DNA from: CAZEHS01 sp964511875
Lineage (GTDB): Bacteria; Bacillota; Clostridia; Peptostreptococcales; Acidaminobacteraceae
Direction of reading: 5' to 3'
Length of the DNA: 26,855 nucleotides
Assembly: GCA_964511875.1 (NCBI GenBank)
Contig: CAZEHS010000034.1
Span: forward strand, 1-26,855
Both the position numbers and the translations under genes were made by a program. Below, piece after piece: positions 22,287-26,855 of this stretch. Under the pieces are notes generated by a model, which was given only the letters and a program-made list of their open reading frames with translations, did not search any database and was not told the origin of the DNA. Numbering within the stretch: position 1 is the stretch's first letter; each line of letters begins with the position of its first letter.

Positions 22287-22835
22287 TCACTTGATCAACT
22301 TCCGCAGATTCCGGAATTGTTCTGTCCCTGCCTCTTTCATCAAGTCAAAGAAAACGGTTTCAGTATTAGTGATTACAGCGCCCATTTCCTGCATCAGGGA
22401 CAGCCCATTCAGATAATTGCCTTTGGTACGGGAGCAAACACCGTCACTGACTACAAACACCTCATACCCTTGGGCCAAAAGTCCTCGGGTGGTCTGGAAC
22501 ACACATACATGCGTCTCCATGCCCGTTACGATGATTTGTCTTCGGCCTTTGTCTGTAAGATGATTCATGACAGCATCGGTGCATCCTGTAAATGTCATTT
22601 TTTCAAACCGCTCTGCTTTCTCAATCCATGGAGACAGTTCAGCCACAGATTTTCCAAGACCCTTGGTATACTGTTCGGTAACGACGATGGGGATTCCCAT
22701 ATAATCAGCTGTTTCCATCAGGATATTGGTTTTTTCAATGACCTGAGAGCCATAAGCCATTACAGGAACAAGTTTCTCCTGAACATCGATGACCAACAGC
22801 AGCACTCTTTCAGGATTCAATTCATACGATTTCAT
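22287..22835 (-). CDS. Isochorismatase-family cysteine hydrolase
   Basis: A 182-residue hydrolase of the isochorismatase/nicotinamidase fold. The catalytic triad is in place: D17 (LLVIDVQEKL), K79 (FEKMTFTG) and C111 (GMETHVCV). The cis-peptide and helix segment following GMETHVCV is standard. The substrate cannot be read from the sequence; amide hydrolases of this fold act on nicotinamide, isochorismate, ureidoacrylate, N-carbamoyl compounds and others. GGAGGAAGG lies before the ATG at 22835. The gene follows the asparaginase gene by 20 bases, so a role in amide or nitrogen metabolism is plausible but not shown. Confidence 0.9.
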   Translation of the reverse strand: MKSYELNPERVLLLVIDVQEKLVPVMAYGSQVIEKTNILMETADYMGIPIVVTEQYTKGLGKSVAELSPWIEKAERFEKMTFTGCTDAVMNHLTDKGRRQIIVTGMETHVCVFQTTRGLLAQGYEVFVVSDGVCSRTKGNYLNGLSLMQEMGAVITNTETVFFDLMKEAGTEQFRNLRKLIK

Positions 22836-22855
22836 GTTGCCCTTCCTCCACCTGA

Positions 22856-23857
22856 TTACTCACCCTTAATAGTAGATGGTGTTTCAATATAAGCTTTCAA
22901 TTCTTTAATGGTGTCGTAGCTGCCCATGCCGATCATGGTCTTTGCGACCAGGGCTTCCGTATTGAAGTCACCGGCGAAGATAACCTTGTCATTGGGAAGC
23001 TGGCTTCCGACTTCGTAGATGCCGAATTCCACACCTTCCTCCATGCATTGCGTTGTCAGTACCACTGCGACGCCAGCTTCCACCAGCTCGACAATCTTAT
23101 GGGAAAGATTCCGATCATCACTGGGAATTCCGCCGATTCCAAAACTTTCTATGATGACGCCCTTATAATTCTGTCTGATATAATCAAAAATCTCCGGATA
23201 CATACCTGGAATCAGCTTCAGCACAAGGATTCTATCATTGTACTTCGTACGAATTTTGCAGGCAGCGCGGCTCTTCTTCTTTTTGAACTGATCGATCACA
23301 TAGGCGTTGTAGACGATCTTATGGTGCTTGATGGTCGCGACATTCGGAAAATTAACACTTTCAAAAGCATCGTATGATCTCGTCTTAACCTTGATTGCCC
23401 TGGTTCCCGCTATCAGGTTGCCGTCAAAAACAACGAATACGCCGGCAATTTCCTCCATGGCAAATCGGATGGCATCGGAGAAATTCTGGACGGCATCCGT
23501 GAATTCTTCTGTAATCGGGTACTGCGAACCGGTAACAATGATGGGTTTATTCAAATTCTTAAAAATGTATTTAAGAGCTGAACTGGTGTATGCCATGGTA
23601 TCCGTTCCATGTGTCACCACAAATCCATCGTATTCATCATAGTTCTTGTGGATTGCTTCAGCAATCTCAAACCATCTGCCGGGAGTCATATTGGTACTGT
23701 CGATATTCATCACCATGATGCCTTCAAGAGTGCATTCATCACTCCTGATGCCTGAAAACCTGATCAGATCCGATACATCAAGCTCCGGCTTCAATCCACT
23801 CTCGTTTTTCATTGAGGCGATGGTGCCGCCTGTTCCCACAATCAGTATTTTTTTCAT
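22856..23857 (-). CDS. ansA: Type I (cytosolic) L-asparaginase
   Basis: Hydrolyses asparagine to aspartate and ammonia. The 333-residue form starts at the ATG at 23857 (MKKILIVGTGGTIAS), with AGGGTGCGGG just upstream; an ATG six codons earlier has a poorer site. The two active-site signatures are present: TGGTIAS near the N-terminus (nucleophilic Thr) and VTHGTDTMAYT (Thr-Asp pair), and the lysine of the second triad lies in VKTRSYDAF. No signal peptide is seen, which suits the cytosolic type I form. It is the first gene of the operon with the isochorismatase-fold hydrolase and the MerR-methyltransferase fusion, all on one predicted transcript. Confidence 0.94.
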   Translation of the reverse strand: MKKILIVGTGGTIASMKNESGLKPELDVSDLIRFSGIRSDECTLEGIMVMNIDSTNMTPGRWFEIAEAIHKNYDEYDGFVVTHGTDTMAYTSSALKYIFKNLNKPIIVTGSQYPITEEFTDAVQNFSDAIRFAMEEIAGVFVVFDGNLIAGTRAIKVKTRSYDAFESVNFPNVATIKHHKIVYNAYVIDQFKKKKSRAACKIRTKYNDRILVLKLIPGMYPEIFDYIRQNYKGVIIESFGIGGIPSDDRNLSHKIVELVEAGVAVVLTTQCMEEGVEFGIYEVGSQLPNDKVIFAGDFNTEALVAKTMIGMGSYDTIKELKAYIETPSTIKGE

Positions 23858-23909
23858 CCCGCACCCTGCTTTCATCTCTTGATTTGAACCACAGACTGAT
23901 AGTATTTTT

Positions 23910-23918
23910 ATTATAACA
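23910..23918 (-). promoter_or_regulatory. Extended -10 promoter of the asparaginase operon
   Basis: Minus-strand TGTTATAAT: a perfect TATAAT (23915-23910) with the TG of an extended -10 element in place. No clear -35 box; extended -10 promoters often lack one. It lies about 55 bases before the asparaginase start. The rest of the 23876-23997 gap shows no convincing terminator for pckA. Confidence 0.55.
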
Positions 23919-23997
23919 TGTATGATAAAGCGATCCTTGATTCAGGTGGAATTTCTACCCCATCTGAACATTAGTCGAGCGGATCCATGGCCTCTAC

Positions 23998-25581
23998 CTA
24001 TAATTGGATTACAGGACCGGCCGCTATGATGTCATCTTCAACGCGGTCGAATTTTTTGAAATTATTCCTGAATCTCTTGGCCAGCTCAGCAGCAGCATGA
24101 TCATACTCCGCAGCATCAGCCCATGTATCCCTCGGATTCAAAACCGAATCAGGCACTCCCGGACAGTGTTTTGGGATCATAAAGCCGAATGCCGGATCCA
24201 TGACAGTCTCTCCCTGCTTCAGCGTGCCATTAATGGCCGCTTTCACCATGGAGCGAGTGTAAGCAAGCTTCATGCGGCTGCCGACTCCATACGGACCGCC
24301 GGTCCATCCGGTATTTATAAGATAGACCGAAGACTGATGCCTTCGTATCTTGTCACCAAGCATCCCTGCATAAATCATTGGGTCCCTGGGAAGAAACGGC
24401 TCACCAAAACCGGTAGAGAAAGTCGCCTGAGGTTCAGTAATGCCTCTTTCCGTTCCAGCAAGCTTGCTGGTGTAGCCTGAAAGAAAGTGGTACATCGCCT
24501 GTTCAGGAGTAAGAATTGCAACTGGGGGCATCACACCGAAAGCATCCGCAGTCAGAAATATCACAGTTTCAGGGTGTCCACCGACAGACGGTTGAACTGC
24601 TCCTGGTATGAAATCCACAGGATAGGCAGCCCGGCTGTTTTCCGTGAATATATCAGAATCAAAGTCCAGCTGTCTTGTATCCATGTCCATAACTACATTT
24701 TCCAGCACGGTTCCGAAACGTACAGCATTCCAGACTTGAGGTTCCTTAGCTTCCGACAGGCCGATACACTTGGCATAGCAGCCCCCTTCGAAATTGAATA
24801 CTCCCGCATCACTCCAGCCGTGCTCATCATCTCCTATGAGTCTGCTATCCGGATCCGCTGACAGTGTGGTTTTTCCGGTTCCTGACAAGCCGAAAAATAA
24901 GGTGGTTCTGTTTTCAGAATCAATATTGGCTGAGCAATGCATGGGAAAAACCTGACGTTCCGGCATCAGATAATTCATGACAGTGAACATTGATTTCTTT
25001 ATTTCTCCAGCGTATCGGGTTCCGCCGATAATCGCGATATTCTTCTCCAGATTGATTATTACAAAGGCTTCAGAGCGTGTCTTGTCAATTTCAGTAAATG
25101 CATTGAATCCAGGCACACAGAGAATGGTGAATTCTTCCTCATGTGATTTCAGTTCCTCTGCTGTGGGGCGGACAAACATCTGTCTGGCAAACAGGTTCTG
25201 CCATGCATACTGGTTAATGACTGTGATGGGAACCTGGTATTCTGGATCTGCCCCGCAGAAGCCGTTGAAAACAAAGAGATCCCTGTCCTCCAGATATGCA
25301 GTAAGCCTGTAGTGGATTCTCCAGAAGGTCTCTTCATCCATGGGTTGGTTACTTTTTCCCCAGAAGATCGTATCATGATTCTCCGGTGTATCGACAATGA
25401 ATCGGTCGAGAGGAGAACGGCCGGTGTATTTCCCGGTGTTGACATTCATCGCCCCATTGGACGTAAGAATACCTTCTCCCCGGTCAATCGCCATTTCAAT
25501 AAGCCGTGCAACAGAAAGGTTCTTATAAATTTTCTTGATATTTATTATACCCAACTTGTCCATCATGTTCTTCTTTGTCAT
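23998..25581 (-). CDS. pckA: ATP-dependent phosphoenolpyruvate carboxykinase
   Basis: Interconverts oxaloacetate + ATP and PEP + ADP + CO2, at the link between amino-acid/C4 metabolism and gluconeogenesis. The 527-residue form starts at the ATG at 25581 (MTKKNMMDKLG), with GGAGGTG eight bases upstream. Kinase-1a motif GLSGTGKTTLS (about 231-241), kinase-2 motif GDDEHGW (about 250-256) and the PCK signature LFFGLSGTGKT are intact, as are the N-terminal substrate strand YTGRSPLDRF and the C-terminal GPYGVGSRM adenine/ribose region. Length is normal for the ATP-using enzyme. It is a single gene, divergent from rubrerythrin across a 273-base gap. In a fermenter of amino acids it could run in either direction. 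Confidence 0.97.
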   Translation of the reverse strand: MTKKNMMDKLGIINIKKIYKNLSVARLIEMAIDRGEGILTSNGAMNVNTGKYTGRSPLDRFIVDTPENHDTIFWGKSNQPMDEETFWRIHYRLTAYLEDRDLFVFNGFCGADPEYQVPITVINQYAWQNLFARQMFVRPTAEELKSHEEEFTILCVPGFNAFTEIDKTRSEAFVIINLEKNIAIIGGTRYAGEIKKSMFTVMNYLMPERQVFPMHCSANIDSENRTTLFFGLSGTGKTTLSADPDSRLIGDDEHGWSDAGVFNFEGGCYAKCIGLSEAKEPQVWNAVRFGTVLENVVMDMDTRQLDFDSDIFTENSRAAYPVDFIPGAVQPSVGGHPETVIFLTADAFGVMPPVAILTPEQAMYHFLSGYTSKLAGTERGITEPQATFSTGFGEPFLPRDPMIYAGMLGDKIRRHQSSVYLINTGWTGGPYGVGSRMKLAYTRSMVKAAINGTLKQGETVMDPAFGFMIPKHCPGVPDSVLNPRDTWADAAEYDHAAAELAKRFRNNFKKFDRVEDDIIAAGPVIQL

Positions 25582-25735
25582 ATTCAACACCTCCACTCTA
25601 TTAAATTAACAGATTTAAAGGGGATGTTACACATGTATAGTGTCGTATTTTCCATATATGCTTTCATTTAAAAAGGATTTTATCGCATTTAACTAACCTC
25701 GCACTTCCAGGTATCAGACACGGGCCATTTATTAA

Positions 25736-25764
25736 TTGTGTAATGAGAATATACATGATATGAT
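25736..25764 (+). promoter_or_regulatory. Rubrerythrin promoter overlapped by an inverted repeat
   Basis: TTGTGT (25736-25741), a 17-base spacer and TATGAT (25759-25764). A perfect 7-bp inverted repeat, GTGTAAT (25738-25744) and ATTACAC (25763-25769), spans both boxes with 18 bases between the arms, so a bound repressor would cover the promoter. The leader to the start codon is about 85 nt. The rest of the 25582-25854 gap is AT-rich and must hold the pckA promoter, but I found no convincing boxes for it. Confidence 0.55.
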
Positions 25765-25854
25765 TACACTTGTTGTGAGGCATTCATGTTCATGTTTAAA
25801 GTGCGCTCAAGATGGTAGAAATGATAAGAATGTTATTTTCTGAGGAGGATGAAT

Positions 25855-26394
25855 ATGAGTAATTTGAAAGGCACCAAGACCGAGGCTAACCTGATGGCGG
25901 CATTTGCAGGAGAATCACAGGCAAGAAACAAGTATACATACTTTTCCGGTGCAGCCAAAAAAGAAGGTTATGAGCAGATCGCCCAATTGTTTCTTGAAAC
26001 TGCAGAGAATGAAAAGGAACATGCAAAAATTTGGTATAAGCTCCTTCATGACGGTGTAGGCGATACTGCAGCCAACCTTGAAGCTGCAGCTGGTGGTGAG
26101 AATTACGAATGGACCACCATGTATGAAGATTTTGCGAAGGATGCCAAAGCCGAGGGCTTCGACAAGATTGCATACTTATTCAGCGCTGTCGGGAAAATTG
26201 AAAAAGAGCATGAAGCGCGTTACCGTGCGCTCTTGGAGAACCTGAATACAGGCAAAGTGTTCAAGAAGGATGAAAAAGTCCTTTGGCAATGCGCCAACTG
26301 CGGTCATATCCACGAAGGATTGGCTGCTCTCAAAGTATGTCCGGTTTGCGATCACCCCGAAGCCTACTTCCAGGTACTTGCAAAAAATTATTAA
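25855..26394 (+). CDS. rbr: Rubrerythrin
   Basis: A cytosolic peroxide-reducing diiron protein of anaerobes. The 179-residue form starts at the ATG at 25855 (MSNLKGTKTEANL), eight bases after GAGGAGGAT; an ATG two codons earlier is also in frame. The ferritin-like domain (1-135) carries the diiron ligand segments FAGESQARNKY (E20) and ENEKEHAK (E53, H56), and a second pair of helices with KIEKEHEARY. The C-terminal rubredoxin-like domain has the FeCys4 ligands C146 and C149 (CANCG) and C162 and C165 (CPVCD). A predicted promoter with a dyad lies upstream and a bidirectional hairpin follows. Confidence 0.97.
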   Translation: MSNLKGTKTEANLMAAFAGESQARNKYTYFSGAAKKEGYEQIAQLFLETAENEKEHAKIWYKLLHDGVGDTAANLEAAAGGENYEWTTMYEDFAKDAKAEGFDKIAYLFSAVGKIEKEHEARYRALLENLNTGKVFKKDEKVLWQCANCGHIHEGLAALKVCPVCDHPEAYFQVLAKNY

Positions 26395-26402
26395 GTCAAA
26401 CG

Positions 26403-26437
26403 AAAACAGACCACCAATTCAAATTGGGGTCTGTTTT
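26403..26437 (+). terminator. Intrinsic terminator of rbr, overlapping the end of the convergent gene
   Basis: A long stem (AAAACAGA with TCTGTTTT, then CC/GG, a bulged A, and CCAATT with AATTGG) with a 2-nt apparent loop, followed by a run of T. It begins eight bases after the rubrerythrin stop codon. The right arm encodes the last codons of the convergent membrane-protein gene (stop at 26419), so the hairpin can serve both transcripts. Confidence 0.88.
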
Positions 26438-26855
26438 TTTGCCATCAGCACCTTAAAGGTCTGATCCAGCGTCTCATGTCTCACATCAGCAGGATCGAAT
26501 CGTAGAGCACGAAAAGTGCTCTGTACGCATAATCCTATAGCAAAGGCAGAAACCACTGTCCCGATGCCCACTAAACCTCCAAGGAACCAGCCGACGATAA
26601 CCGCAGCCAATTCTATCCCACCCCGACACAAACCCACTGCAAGGCCGGTTTTACGGGTTAGAGCAACCATCAGACTGTCCCTTGGGCCGGCTCCGAAACC
26701 TGAGCCGATATAAAAATAGGATGCCAGAGAAATGACAAGAAGTCCAGACAGCATCACAAGGAACCCAGGAAGCCAATGCGTCACAACTGGAAACAAGCCC
26801 AGACTCAGGAGTTGATCCATGAAAACGCCGATCAGCACCATGTTCAGCAGAGTTC
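26419..26855 (-). CDS. YczE-like integral membrane protein, N-terminus beyond the window edge
   Basis: The visible 145 residues are a polytopic membrane protein of the YczE/YitT-like kind. Helices run from about LLNMVLIGVFMDQLLSLG, then LPGFLVMLSGLLVISLASYF, and further to VSAFAIGLCVQSTFRALRF. The motif YIGSGFGAGPRDSLMVALTRKTG with GLCRGGIEL is characteristic of the YczE group. The reading frame stays open to the right edge of the window with no stop or well-placed start, so about a quarter to a third of a normal 200-residue protein is missing at the N-terminus. The function of this group is not known. The last codons lie within the terminator hairpin shared with rbr. Confidence 0.85.
   Translation of the reverse strand, partial: TLLNMVLIGVFMDQLLSLGLFPVVTHWLPGFLVMLSGLLVISLASYFYIGSGFGAGPRDSLMVALTRKTGLAVGLCRGGIELAAVIVGWFLGGLVGIGTVVSAFAIGLCVQSTFRALRFDPADVRHETLDQTFKVLMAKKQTPI

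Noticed and set aside
23940..23997. Weak hairpin downstream of pckA as a terminator
   Set aside because: The stem has mismatches and no T-tract follows on the minus strand; left unannotated.
24004..25671. Several plus-strand frames over 100 codons opposite pckA
   Set aside because: They lie wholly inside pckA, lack ribosome binding sites and known domains, and break up into different frames, as expected for shadows.
1..26855. CRISPR arrays, insertion sequences, tRNA or rRNA genes, attachment sites
   Set aside because: No regularly spaced direct repeats, transposase or integrase motifs, tRNA cloverleaf or rRNA signatures were seen on reading either strand.

Overview
The window looks like a stretch of chromosome from a strictly anaerobic, low-to-mid GC Gram-positive bacterium of the Clostridia type. 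The signs are strong AGGAGG-type ribosome binding sites, a TPP riboswitch that ends in an intrinsic terminator, the oxygen-sensitive ThiH route to thiamin, the PdxST route to PLP, rubrerythrin, ATP-dependent PEP carboxykinase, and a relative of the glycine/betaine reductase protein GrdA. No phage, transposase, CRISPR array, tRNA or rRNA was seen. Genus and species cannot be read from the sequence.

Layout. 1-1600 (minus): promoter, TPP riboswitch and attenuator, then thiG and the start of thiH, which runs off the left edge. 1600-3160 (minus): pdxS-pdxT, with its own promoter and a repeat-rich leader. 3165-4951 (minus): an intact PAS-PAS-GGDEF diguanylate cyclase. 5096-5503 (plus): a short GrdA homologue that has lost the cysteine/selenocysteine motif. 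5576-5681: a 106-bp imperfect inverted-repeat element. 5708-10296 (minus): a LacI-type regulator followed by a three-subunit molybdenum hydroxylase (FAD, 2Fe-2S and Mo subunits). 10401-12411 (minus): a GNAT acetyltransferase, an EamA transporter and an Lrp/AsnC regulator. 12643-13945 (minus): a PAS/degenerate-GGDEF protein in an operon with mscL. 14142-18449 (plus): a HerA-like ATPase, a lipoprotein with an internal duplication, and an ErcA-like iron alcohol dehydrogenase overlapping a soluble histidine kinase. 18504-19109 (minus): a flavin reductase-like protein. 19228-20791 (plus): a Ca2+/H+ antiporter and a GNAT protein. 20779-20940 (minus): a 53-codon small gene. 21060-23857 (minus): asparaginase, isochorismatase-fold hydrolase and a MerR/zinc-ribbon/methyltransferase fusion. 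23998-25581 (minus): pckA. 25855-26394 (plus): rubrerythrin. 26419-26855 (minus): the 3' part of a YczE-like membrane protein.

How the genes work together. The left end is cofactor synthesis (TPP and PLP). Much of the rest is signalling around central and amino-acid metabolism: two GGDEF proteins, one apparently active and one apparently dead but with its c-di-GMP binding site kept; a kinase paired with an alcohol-dehydrogenase-like protein; and LacI, AsnC and MerR regulators next to the genes they probably control. The most unusual items are the GrdA-like protein without its redox centre, the dead GGDEF protein coupled to mscL, and the MerR-methyltransferase fusion.
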